A stretch of 64,000 nucleotides of DNA. Origin: Micavibrio_C sp964577255. GTDB taxonomy: Bacteria > Pseudomonadota > Alphaproteobacteria > Micavibrionales > Micavibrionaceae. Below are positions 16,928 through 24,582 of this stretch, piece by piece; the stretch's first letter is position 1; each line of letters starts with the position of its first letter. The stretch spans positions 5,139 to 69,138 of the forward strand of contig CAZNYM010000007.1 in NCBI GenBank assembly GCA_964577255.1. The letters are read 5' to 3'. A model generated the notes under the pieces. That model saw only the letters and a list, made by a program, of their open reading frames with translations, was not told the origin of the DNA and searched no databases. The translations under genes were made by a program, and so were the position numbers.

Positions 16928-18376
16928 ATGACCCTTTCCCTCTTCCCCCTGGACAGCGTTCTGGCCGCTCCCAGCGCCTATAAAAAGACCATCCGGCTGA
17001 TCCCCCATACCGAAACCAGCCTGGACCGCGAAAAAGACGAAAAGACCCGCCGGCGTATCGCAGCTGCGGGGTTTAAGGCGCTGCCGGGAACCATCCTGCC
17101 GCTTGAGAATGGCGAAGGCTGGCCCGAGCGCGTGCTCTGCGGCCTGCCCGCCGGCTTTACCCTCGACGACGCCGCGTCGGTGGCGGCCGCCGTGGGCAAG
17201 TCCTTTTCCGCCGATTTTCTCAAAAAGAATGCCTTCTCCTGGGGCGGCGGCGCTCTGAGCGCGGAACAGGCGCAGACGCTGACATTAGGCTGGGCCCTCG
17301 CCGCCTACAATTTCGACCGCTATAAAAAGAACATCGGCACAAGGCCGGTTCTGACCTGGCCCGCCGGCACGGACAAAAAGCGGGTCCAGGCGCTGGCGCA
17401 GGCGGTCTTCCTGCTGCGTGACCTCATCAACACACCCGCCAACGACATGGGCCCGGTGGAGCTGGAAAAAGCCGCCGCGCAACTGGCGCGCCATCACAAG
17501 GCAAAATTCAAAAGCACGGTCGATGGCGATTTGCTGAAGGATAATTTTCCCCTGATCTACGCCGTTGGCAAGGGTTCGGCCCGGCGCCCACGCCTGCTCG
17601 ATCTGCGCTGGGGCAACACCAAAAATCCGCGCGTCACGCTGGTCGGCAAGGGCGTGTGTTTTGACACCGGCGGCCTCGACATCAAACCTTCCGCCTTCAT
17701 GTACACGATGAAAAAGGACATGGGTGGGGCCGCGCACGCGCTGGCGCTCGCGCATACGATCATCAGCCTCAACCTGCCGGTATGCCTGCGGGTGCTGGTC
17801 CCGGCGGTGGAAAATTCGATCTCGGGCGAATGCTTCCGCCCCTCGGATGTCATCAAAAGCCGCAAAGGGCTGACGGTCGAGATATCCGACACCGACGCCG
17901 AAGGGCGCCTGGTGCTGGCGGACGCGCTCGCCCTGGCCTGCGAGGAAAAACCCGACCTGCTGCTCGATTTCGCCACCCTGACGGGGGCCGCCCGCGTGGC
18001 GCTGGGCTACGACCTGCCTGCCGCTTTCTCCCGGCCTGAAAAACTGGCCGAGGGCGCCGCCAGGCGCGGCCGGGCGCTGGGCGATCCGCTCTGGCAGCTA
18101 CCGCTGTGGCAGCCTTACCGCCGGGAAATGCGCAGCGATATCGCCGACATGCCCAGTATCGGCACCGGCAAGGCCGGCGCCATCCACGCCGCGCTTTTTC
18201 TTGAAAGTTTCGTGGCGCCCGGCGTAGAGTGGCTGCACCTCGATATGTTCGCCTGGGAGCAGAACGGCCGACCCGGCCGCCCGCGTGGTGGCGCCGACAC
18301 GGGATTTTACGCCATGCTGGCGCTGATCGAGGAACGGTACGCCCGCAGGAAAAAAGGAAGAAAAAAGAAAAAATGA
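16928..18376 (+). CDS. Leucyl aminopeptidase family protein (M17)
   Basis: 482 residues. ATG 16928 is set by GGAGG six bases upstream. It is an M17 metallopeptidase releasing N-terminal residues from peptides. The family signature is DTDAEGRLVLADAL, the metal-binding Lys/Asp lies in LVGKGVCFDTGGLDIKP, and MKKDMGGAAH follows. The N-terminal domain is short and divergent from PepA. This branch is common in alphaproteobacteria beside an NlpC/P60 peptidase. The downstream ATG overlaps this stop (ATGA), so the two are co-translated. The link suggests trimming of peptides from cell-wall turnover. The C-terminus is a Lys/Arg tail. Confidence 0.88.
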   Translation: MTLSLFPLDSVLAAPSAYKKTIRLIPHTETSLDREKDEKTRRRIAAAGFKALPGTILPLENGEGWPERVLCGLPAGFTLDDAASVAAAVGKSFSADFLKKNAFSWGGGALSAEQAQTLTLGWALAAYNFDRYKKNIGTRPVLTWPAGTDKKRVQALAQAVFLLRDLINTPANDMGPVELEKAAAQLARHHKAKFKSTVDGDLLKDNFPLIYAVGKGSARRPRLLDLRWGNTKNPRVTLVGKGVCFDTGGLDIKPSAFMYTMKKDMGGAAHALALAHTIISLNLPVCLRVLVPAVENSISGECFRPSDVIKSRKGLTVEISDTDAEGRLVLADALALACEEKPDLLLDFATLTGAARVALGYDLPAAFSRPEKLAEGAARRGRALGDPLWQLPLWQPYRREMRSDIADMPSIGTGKAGAIHAALFLESFVAPGVEWLHLDMFAWEQNGRPGRPRGGADTGFYAMLALIEERYARRKKGRKKKK

Positions 18377-19164
18377 GTTCCATGCTGCACAAGCGTTTTC
18401 GTGTCCATGTGCCTCACGCCGACATTCACGAGCAACCCCGGAGAGGAAAAACCGTGGGGAACGCCGAATCCCAGCTGCTTCTGGGGGAAGATTTTATCGC
18501 CCGGTACCTGGACGGCGATTTTGTCTACGGCCAGTCGCCGCACGACAATTACGAAGGCTATGTGCCGCTTGAATCCCTGAAGACGGTGCAGGGCAGCGAT
18601 GTCCTCACGCATTTCTGCGACTCCGCTTCCACCCTCGTCTACCCGCAACCCGACATCAGGAGCCGCCCGAAGGAAAAAATCGGGTTCATGTCGCGGTTGG
18701 CAGTCTGCGAACATTCGTTGAAGGACGGTTTCGTGCTGGCGGCCGGGTTGGGATGGCTGCCGCACGATCACCTGAAGCCGCTTGAGGCCCTGAACGAAAA
18801 AGAGAATTTTGTCGATACCGCCCTGCGCCTGAAAGGCACGCCCTACCGCTACGGCGGGCGTAACAGCGCCATGGGCATAGACTGCTCGGCGCTTGTGCAA
18901 CTGGCGCTGGCGCGCGGTGGCGTAAGATCCATGCGCGACGCCTGGCAACAGGAGGACGATCCGGCCCTGGGCGCCTATGTTGATCCTCAGGCCCCGCGCC
19001 GGCGCGGCGACGTCGTGTTTTTCAAGGGGCATGTGGGAATTATGGTCGACGATGTCAAGATCATCAACGCCACGACCACAACCATGCGGGTCGAGACGGA
19101 ATCTCTCGATCTGGTTGCCGCCCGCAACGGCGGCATAAAAGCGGTCAGGCGCCCCTACCCCTGA
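18373..19164 (+). CDS. SH3-domain NlpC/P60 family peptidase
   Basis: 263 residues from ATG 18373, overlapping the aminopeptidase stop by four bases. The N-terminal half holds two bacterial SH3-like segments (about 10-70 and 80-130). The NlpC/P60 domain follows, with the catalytic Cys171 in GIDCSALVQLAL and His220 in FFKGHVGIMVD. The LKGTPYRYGGRNSAMGIDCS motif is like YkfC-type gamma-D-glutamyl-diamino acid endopeptidases that act on murein tripeptides. No signal peptide is seen, so action on imported or cytosolic murein peptides is likely. The end overlaps the convergent Mur-ligase gene by 20 bases. Confidence 0.88.
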   Translation: MSSMLHKRFRVHVPHADIHEQPRRGKTVGNAESQLLLGEDFIARYLDGDFVYGQSPHDNYEGYVPLESLKTVQGSDVLTHFCDSASTLVYPQPDIRSRPKEKIGFMSRLAVCEHSLKDGFVLAAGLGWLPHDHLKPLEALNEKENFVDTALRLKGTPYRYGGRNSAMGIDCSALVQLALARGGVRSMRDAWQQEDDPALGAYVDPQAPRRRGDVVFFKGHVGIMVDDVKIINATTTTMRVETESLDLVAARNGGIKAVRRPYP

Positions 19165-20560
19165 TATCCTCGAGGATGGCGCGGGCAAAATCGGTCAGGG
19201 TATCGTCGCGCGCGCCCATCACCGCCACGCGGTCGCCTGCCCGGACATTCGGTTTAAGCCATGCCCTTATCTCCTCGCGCGTTGGCAGGAAATAAGCTTC
19301 GCGCTCCTTCCCGCTGATATCATGAATAAGATCGGCCGAAGAAATATCGCGGGTCGTGGTGCCGCCGGCGTAGAAAATCTCGGGCATGAGCAGAATATCG
19401 TCCTTGCCGAGGCCGCCCGCGAACGCCTCCGCGATCTCCCGGCGCATCATCTTCATGGGGCCGAAGCCGTGCGGCTGAAAAATCGCGATCACCCGCCCCG
19501 GCGCGTCGTGCAGCGCGGCAAGCGACGCCGTTATCTTATCGGGGTTGTGGGCGAAGTCGTCGATGACGGTCACGCCCGCCGCCGTGCCGATCACCTCAAG
19601 CCGCCGCTTGATACCGCCAAAGCTTTCCAGCGCCGCGCAAGCATCCGGGAACGCCACCCCTGCGCGGCAGGCGCCGCCGATCGCGCACAGGGCGTTGGAA
19701 AGATTGTGCCGCCCCGGCAGGCGCAGACGCACAAGCGCGCTCTGCCCGGTTTCCTTGTCCTCCACCGTCATGGCCGCGCCGTCGCCGCCCAGCTTCATAT
19801 CGCGCGCACGCAGGGTGCTGAAGGGGCAGTCCGCGTCCAGGCTCACGAGCAGCGGGCCGTAAAGCCCGGTCGCCATGGCGCGCGCCTCGGGGTCGTCGTG
19901 ATTGACGACGACCGCTTCTTGCGCCCGGTTGAGGAAATCGTTGAACAGCGGCCACAGTTCGGCGACAGGCTTATGGTCGAGCGTGATGTTGGTCAGGATC
20001 GCGATGGCGGGATCGTAAAGCGCGATCGAACCGTCGCTTTCATCGGCCTCGATCAGGACGATGTCACCCTGCCCGATCCGCACATTGCCCAAGCCCTCGG
20101 CCCCTTCGGCGTCCCGGCTGACGGCGCCGTTGATGATGGTCGGCTCCAGACCCGCGCGCACGAGGATATGCCCGAGCATGGCCGTGACCGTGGATTTGCC
20201 GCTGGTTCCCCCCACAGCGATGCCGCGCCCGGCATTGAAAATATCGGCCAGGATGGCGGCGCGCCTGCAGATGGGGATGCCCAGGCGCTTTGCCGCCGCC
20301 ACGTCGGGCACGCTGTCCTCGACCGCGCTTGAGACCACGAGCATGCCGATGGTTTCATCGACGCCGCTGCCGTCCTGCGGGAATAAACGCACGCCGCTAC
20401 GGGCCAGCACGGCGAATTTCTCCGGGCTTTCGCCGCGGTCGTGGCTGCGGTCGGAACCGTGCACGTCATGGCCGCGCGCGGCAAGGAGGACGGCGAGCGC
20501 GCTCATGCCGCTGCCGCCGACACCGCTGAAAAACACAGGCGCGTTATTTGGAATCGTCAT
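19145..20560 (-). CDS. Mur ligase family protein, Mpl/MurC-like
   Basis: 471 residues from ATG 20560. The layout is MurC/Mpl-like: an N-terminal Rossmann motif FSGVGGSGMSALA, a P-loop GGTSGKSTVTAM (about 117-128), EADESDGSI, the NITLDHK motif, the RLPGRHNLSNALCA motif and a C-terminal domain with DDFAHNPDKI. The P-loop is GTSGKS where MurC has GT-H/N-GKT. MurC adds L-Ala to UDP-MurNAc; Mpl reattaches the recycled tripeptide. The neighbouring murein peptidases favour a recycling role, but a separate MurC in the mra/dcw cluster would have to be found to be sure. The start lies inside the lipoprotein gene's end. Confidence 0.82.
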   Translation of the reverse strand: MTIPNNAPVFFSGVGGSGMSALAVLLAARGHDVHGSDRSHDRGESPEKFAVLARSGVRLFPQDGSGVDETIGMLVVSSAVEDSVPDVAAAKRLGIPICRRAAILADIFNAGRGIAVGGTSGKSTVTAMLGHILVRAGLEPTIINGAVSRDAEGAEGLGNVRIGQGDIVLIEADESDGSIALYDPAIAILTNITLDHKPVAELWPLFNDFLNRAQEAVVVNHDDPEARAMATGLYGPLLVSLDADCPFSTLRARDMKLGGDGAAMTVEDKETGQSALVRLRLPGRHNLSNALCAIGGACRAGVAFPDACAALESFGGIKRRLEVIGTAAGVTVIDDFAHNPDKITASLAALHDAPGRVIAIFQPHGFGPMKMMRREIAEAFAGGLGKDDILLMPEIFYAGGTTTRDISSADLIHDISGKEREAYFLPTREEIRAWLKPNVRAGDRVAVMGARDDTLTDFARAILEDIRGRGA

Positions 20561-21239
20561 CGTCCGGGGAAGGCGGGCCAAAAACCTTCGGGTTCATCGC
20601 GCGGGTCAGATCGTCCGCGCTCTTTTCCGCGCCGGATACCGCTTCCTCTTCGGGCGCGGTCATGTCAGGCCCCGGTTCATTGATGAGGAAGTCCGAACCT
20701 TCGTCGAACTGCCGGGGCTTGAGCACGGGCACGGTGTCATACGCATCGCGCTGCAGCGCCGCCTTGCCGGGGCGGAATTCCTCCATCCCCTTCAGGTGCG
20801 GATGGGCATCGAGGACCTTCTGGTAGGACGGCACGCTGTAGGCCCGGGCCTGAGTATCGGAGAAATCGATCACGATCTTCTCCGGCAACTCGTACATGGC
20901 GTTCGAGGCATGATCGACCGCCGCGCCCAGGCTGTAGCCGGTGGTGGCGTTCCACAGGAAGGAATGGGCGATATGTGGCTCGATCACCATGGTCTTTTCG
21001 CGGTTGCCCATCGCCAGACAGCGGATGGTGAAGGCATCGCGCGACTTGGTGACTTTCAGCGTCTGCGGCGGGTAGAAGCGGAAACTGAAATCGCGGTTCT
21101 CCATCGTGCACAGGGCATCTTCGGCGCCCACGGTCTCGATGGTCACATCCTGGATCTGCCCATCGAAAGCGGTGGCGCAGGCGCCCAAAGCCCCCACAGC
21201 AGCAGCGAGACAGAAAAGACGAACCGGCACCAGCTTCAT
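20544..21239 (-). CDS. Predicted lipoprotein of unknown function
   Basis: 231 residues from ATG 21239; a GTG two codons earlier is possible. It begins with a basic n-region, a hydrophobic stretch and the lipobox ALGAC with Cys21, so a lipidated periplasmic or outer-membrane protein is expected (Lgt is encoded at 31704). The mature part is mixed alpha-beta: RDFSFRFYPP, RCLAMGNREKTMVIEP and LPEKIVIDFSDTQARAYSVP. The acidic C-terminal tail has PEEEAVSG and ends in DDDDSK. No family was recognised. It follows clpP by six bases and overlaps the Mur-ligase start, so it sits in the tig-clpP transcription unit. Confidence 0.8.
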   Translation of the reverse strand: MKLVPVRLFCLAAAVGALGACATAFDGQIQDVTIETVGAEDALCTMENRDFSFRFYPPQTLKVTKSRDAFTIRCLAMGNREKTMVIEPHIAHSFLWNATTGYSLGAAVDHASNAMYELPEKIVIDFSDTQARAYSVPSYQKVLDAHPHLKGMEEFRPGKAALQRDAYDTVPVLKPRQFDEGSDFLINEPGPDMTAPEEEAVSGAEKSADDLTRAMNPKVFGPPSPDDDDSK

Positions 21240-21245
21240 CAACAC

Positions 21246-21896
21246 TTACTTCTTCTCATCCTTGATCGCGCCCGGCATGTCGGTGCGGGTTTCCACGACG
21301 TGGTCGATCAGGCCGAAATCCTTGGCTTCCTGGGCCGACATGAAATTGTCGCGGTCCATGGACCTTTCGATCACGGCCAGCTTCTGACCCGTCTGCTTGA
21401 CATAGATCTCGTTCAGTTTCGCGCGCAGGCGCAGGATCTCGCGCGCCTGGATCTCGATGTCGGTCGCCTGACCCTGGGCGCCGCCGTGCGGCTGGTGGAT
21501 CATGATGCGCGAATTGGGCAGCGAGTAGCGCTTGCCCTTGGTACCCGAGGTCAGCAGCAGCGAACCGGCCGAAGCCGCCTGGCCGATGCACACGGTCGCA
21601 ACGTCGCACTGGATGTATTGCATGGTGTCGAACATCGCCAGGGCCGAAGTCACCACGCCGCCGGGCGAGTTGATGTAAATGAAGATGTCCTTCTTCGGGT
21701 TTTCCGACTCGAGGAACAAAAGCTGGGCGCAGACGAGGCTCGACACATAGTCATTGATCCCGCCGGAAAGGAAAATGATCCGCTCCTTCAGCAGGCGGGA
21801 ATAAATGTCGTAGGACCGCTCGCCCCGGTTGGTCTGCTCGACCACCATCGGCACCAGCATGTCCATATACGTATCGACCGGATTGCGTTCAGTCAT
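21246..21896 (-). CDS. clpP: ATP-dependent Clp protease proteolytic subunit
   Basis: 216 residues. ClpP forms the two-ring chamber that degrades proteins fed by ClpX or ClpA. The catalytic Ser is in GQAASAGSLLL, His in MIHQPHGG and Asp in SMDRDNF. The INSPGG and NPKKDIFIYIN strands are also present. It lies downstream of tig with a 157-base gap that contains the tig terminator, so it probably has its own promoter. The usual partner clpX does not follow: a lipoprotein and a Mur ligase come next instead. Confidence 0.97.
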   Translation of the reverse strand: MTERNPVDTYMDMLVPMVVEQTNRGERSYDIYSRLLKERIIFLSGGINDYVSSLVCAQLLFLESENPKKDIFIYINSPGGVVTSALAMFDTMQYIQCDVATVCIGQAASAGSLLLTSGTKGKRYSLPNSRIMIHQPHGGAQGQATDIEIQAREILRLRAKLNEIYVKQTGQKLAVIERSMDRDNFMSAQEAKDFGLIDHVVETRTDMPGAIKDEKK

Positions 21897-21948
21897 AATC
21901 TTGTCCTTGCAGAGGGGAAACGAAAGAGAATCAGTGTCAGACGTTAAA

Positions 21949-21975
21949 GTTATAGCGCCCTTGGGGGCAGTTCAA
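21949..21975 (-). promoter_or_regulatory. Possible clpP promoter
   Basis: On the minus strand TTGAAC (21975-21970) and TATAAC (21954-21949) are separated by 15 bases, about 53 bases before the clpP ATG and just after the tig terminator. The hexamers resemble sigma-70 elements but the spacing is short. This is a weak call. Confidence 0.3.
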
Positions 21976-21991
21976 GGGGTATATTAGACAG

Positions 21992-22029
21992 AAAAAAGAA
22001 CGGCCCCGCAGCATGCCGCAGGGCCGTTC
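21992..22029 (-). terminator. Intrinsic terminator after tig
   Basis: GAACGGCCC at 21998-22006 pairs exactly with GGGCCGTTC at 22021-22029. On the minus strand the stem is followed by six T (21997-21992). It lies 25 bases after the tig stop and closes that transcript before clpP. Confidence 0.85.
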
Positions 22030-22053
22030 GGTAATTGTCGCGGGTGGGACGCC

Positions 22054-23469
22054 TTACTTCTTCGCCTTGGCTTTGGCCTTGGGCTTGTCGTCGTCGCTCT
22101 CGGCCTTGGCTTTTTTGCCGCCGCCGGATTTCTTCTTGTCGAGGTAGGACTCGTCGTCATCCTGCGCCAGTTCCTCGGCGCTGACTTCCTGTTCCGTCAC
22201 CGACGCCAGTTCCAGCACGAAATCGACCACCTTGTCTTCGAACACCGGCGCGCGCAGGGATTCAAACGCCTGGCGGTTCTTGCGGAAATACTCGAACACC
22301 TGCGCTTCCTGGCCCGGATAACGCTGCGCTTCCGCGATCACGGCGCGCTGCAGTTCCTGGTCGGTGATCTTGACGTTGTTGGCGCGGCCGATCTCGGACA
22401 GCACCAGGCCCAGGCGCACGCGGCGATCGGCGATGGCGCCCAGCTCCTCCTGCTCGTCCTTGCTCAGCTCGGCTTCCCCGCCCTTGGCTTCGGCGGCGCG
22501 CTCCATTTTGATCTGCTGCATGATGTTCTGGTACTCCAGATCCTTCATGCCCTGCGGGATTTCGAAGCTGTGGCCTTCGTCAAGCGCATCCAGCAGGCGG
22601 CGCTTGAGCTTCATGCGGCTCATCTGGCTGTAGTCGTTTTCGATCTGCTTCTGCACGGCCTCGCGCAGGGCGGCTTCGCTGTCCAGGCCCAGAGACTTGG
22701 CAAACTCGTCGTTGATCGCCTGCTCGGCCGGTTCGTGGATCTCCTGGATCTCGACGTCGAAAATCGCGTCCTGCCCGGCCAGCTCGGCGGCGTGGTACGC
22801 CTCGGGGAAGGTCACCTTCACCTCAACCTTGTCGCCGGCCTTCTTGCCAGTCAGCTGATCCTCGAAACCAGGGATGAACTGCCCGCTGCCCAGCTCCAGC
22901 TTGGTGCCATGCGCGTGCATACCGGGATGCGGCTTGTTGTCCTTGGCGGTGCGACCGTGGAAATCGATCACCACCACGTCGCCCTTCTTGGCGGCGCAGT
23001 TGCCCTCGATCTTCTTGGTGGCGCGGTTGGCCTTGGCGATGCGCTCAAGCGCTTCGTCGACTTCTTTCTTGCCGACCTTGACCACCGGTTTTTCCAGCTT
23101 GATGGATTTCAGGTCCACGACCTTGAACTCGGGCACCACCTCGACCGCCATGGTGTAGACCAGGTCCTTGCCCTCGTCGAATTCCTTGACCTCGATCTTG
23201 GGCTGCAGCGCGGGCTTGAGGTTCTTTTCCTGAATGACCTTGTTGGTGACGTTGCCGACCACCTTCTCCAGCACCTCGCCCAGCACGGCCCGGCCGTAGC
23301 GCTGCTTGAGGATGTTCATGGGGATCTTGCCGGGGCGGAAACCGGCCATGCGCACGGTCTTGCCCACTTTCAGCAGATGCTGGTCGATGTCCTTGTCGAT
23401 ATCCTTGGCCAGGACCGTGACCTCGTATTCCACGAGCAGCTTTTCTTTTTTAAGTTCTTTGACTTGCAT
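22054..23469 (-). CDS. tig: Trigger factor, ribosome-associated chaperone and peptidyl-prolyl isomerase
   Basis: 471 residues from ATG 23469 (MQVKELKKE), the conserved family start; an ATG at 23481 adds four residues. The N-terminal ribosome-binding domain carries the signature FRPGKIPMNILKQRYG (about 43-58). The FKBP-like isomerase domain is seen around VVIDFHGRT and GSGQFIPGFEDQLTGKKAGD. The long helical C-terminal domain is the chaperone cradle. A Lys/Ala/Asp-rich tail follows, longer than in E. coli. It folds nascent chains at the ribosome exit. A tRNA-Leu gene lies only 31 bases upstream on the same strand. Confidence 0.96.
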   Translation of the reverse strand: MQVKELKKEKLLVEYEVTVLAKDIDKDIDQHLLKVGKTVRMAGFRPGKIPMNILKQRYGRAVLGEVLEKVVGNVTNKVIQEKNLKPALQPKIEVKEFDEGKDLVYTMAVEVVPEFKVVDLKSIKLEKPVVKVGKKEVDEALERIAKANRATKKIEGNCAAKKGDVVVIDFHGRTAKDNKPHPGMHAHGTKLELGSGQFIPGFEDQLTGKKAGDKVEVKVTFPEAYHAAELAGQDAIFDVEIQEIHEPAEQAINDEFAKSLGLDSEAALREAVQKQIENDYSQMSRMKLKRRLLDALDEGHSFEIPQGMKDLEYQNIMQQIKMERAAEAKGGEAELSKDEQEELGAIADRRVRLGLVLSEIGRANNVKITDQELQRAVIAEAQRYPGQEAQVFEYFRKNRQAFESLRAPVFEDKVVDFVLELASVTEQEVSAEELAQDDDESYLDKKKSGGGKKAKAESDDDKPKAKAKAKK

Positions 23470-23500
23470 GACCTTTATCATCTTTCAGGTTAATTAAAAC

Positions 23501-23585
23501 TGGTGCGGATGGAGGGACTTGAACCCCCATGGGTTACCCCGCTGGAACCTAAATCCAGTGCGTCTACCAGTTCCGCCACATCCGC
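23501..23585 (-). tRNA. tRNA-Leu (anticodon UAG)
   Basis: An 85-base class II tRNA. The acceptor starts GCGGATG at 23585, the anticodon stem CTGGA/TCCAG encloses loop TTTAGGT (anticodon TAG), there is a variable arm, and the T-arm is GGGGGTTCAAGTCCCTC-like. The encoded CCA is at 23503-23501. It reads CUA and probably other CUN codons. It sits 31 bases before tig on the same strand. Confidence 0.95.
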
Positions 23586-23665
23586 ATCTGGAACGGTCAG
23601 GCTCCAGCAGCCGCAAGCTGCCGTTTCTAGCCATTTTACAGGGGCTTGTCTACCAGGTAAGATAA

Positions 23666-24214
23666 TTATCCATAATTAAAAGAGAATGTGTTGCTTACTT
23701 CGCCCCGCTCGCGCTTTTTGGCATACGCTGATTCTTTGTCGAGCTCTTGCTTATGACATTCCAGGAACGGGCTGATGACGGCATCACCACTTACTGTGAA
23801 AACCGGGTGTCTTCCTCCTGAGGAGAACATGCCTGCTAATGCAATACTTCCCGCCAACAGCGCGCCTTCAGGATTGATTTTATGAGCATCGCTGATGGCT
23901 TCCGCCAAAGATTCGCTGGCGCTTTGGGGCACTGTGAAACGCGAGAATTTCCAATCGCTATATTCAAGCCTCCTCAAGGCAACCAGAAAAGTCGTCGCAC
24001 TGGCGTCCTCTGTCAGTTCGCCAACCATATTCACGAACTCTTTTGCCGCATCGGCTCCTATTTCTATCTTGATGCCGTCATATATCGCTCCGAGAAGGCC
24101 GGAATTGAGGTCTCCAAGATTGTTGCCCCGCCCTGCATAGAACTCAGGGCGGCTACTCATTCTTCCGCCGGTATATTTATGGATGATGTCCTGTGCTGAT
24201 ACTGAAGTTTTCAT
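23666..24214 (-). CDS. Unknown protein between two tRNA genes
   Basis: 182 residues, unrecognised. The ATG at 24214 has AAGGGA about ten bases upstream. The chain is soluble and mixed: an N-terminal SAQDIIHKYTGGRMSSRPEF, a Gly-rich turn region, a helical middle (EFVNMVGELTEDASATTFLV) and a hydrophobic GALLAGSIALAGMFSSGG stretch near residue 130. That stretch is probably too Gly/Ser-rich to be a clear membrane helix. The C-terminal SAYAKKRERGEVS is charged. It lies between tRNA-His and tRNA-Leu on the same strand. Base composition is lower in GC than its neighbours, which could mean transfer or weak constraint. Confidence 0.55.
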   Translation of the reverse strand: MKTSVSAQDIIHKYTGGRMSSRPEFYAGRGNNLGDLNSGLLGAIYDGIKIEIGADAAKEFVNMVGELTEDASATTFLVALRRLEYSDWKFSRFTVPQSASESLAEAISDAHKINPEGALLAGSIALAGMFSSGGRHPVFTVSGDAVISPFLECHKQELDKESAYAKKRERGEVSNTFSFNYG

Positions 24215-24295
24215 TGACGTGAATCCCTTTGATGTTTCTAGACACAGCGTTCTAGCTATTATTTAACGTAATGTCAAATGAGGTCGGGCGAAAAG

Positions 24296-24372
24296 TGGGG
24301 CGACTGACGGGACTTGAACCCGCGACAACTCGGACCACAACCGAGGGCTCTACCAACTGAGCTACAGCCGCC
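24296..24372 (-). tRNA. tRNA-His (anticodon GUG)
   Basis: The acceptor GCGGCTG pairs with CAGTCGC, including one G-U. The D-arm is GCTCAGTTGGTAGAGC, the anticodon loop is TTGTGGT (GTG), and the T-arm is GCGGGTTCAAGTCCCGT. CCA is encoded at 24298-24296. An extra G at 24372 faces C73, so the canonical G-1:C73 identity pair is genome-encoded, unlike the alphaproteobacteria that have lost G-1. Confidence 0.95.
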
Positions 24373-24499
24373 ACGCGGGCCAAGACTTAATCCCAAGCCC
24401 GGGCCGGGGTCAAGAGTTGTCCACAAAACCGGCGCAAAATACCCAAAAACTTCGTATTTTTTATTGAACGCGCTGCACAACACGTGATACGGTCCGGCT

Positions 24500-24518
24500 G
24501 TGCATGGCTGATATGCAC
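24500..24518. promoter_or_regulatory. Inverted repeat upstream of glnA
   Basis: GTGCAT (24500-24505) and ATGCAC (24513-24518) form a perfect dyad with a seven-base spacer, 65 bases before the glnA ATG. It resembles an operator, but its half-sites run opposite to the TGCAC-N-GTGCA order of NtrC sites. A weak TTGAAC/TGATAC promoter pair lies just upstream at 24464-24490. Confidence 0.35.
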
Positions 24519-24582
24519 TTGTTACATAGGTGCGGCGCAACGGACTAATACACAACGCCTTCAACGCAAAGGAAAAAGTAAG

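Noticed and set aside
20290..20529. Plus-strand frames of about 80 residues inside the Mur ligase gene
   Set aside because: Arg-rich shadows in a conserved gene, without start signals.
24500..24518. NtrC-binding site upstream of glnA
   Set aside because: The dyad has GTGCA first and TGCAC second, which is the reverse of the known NtrC order.
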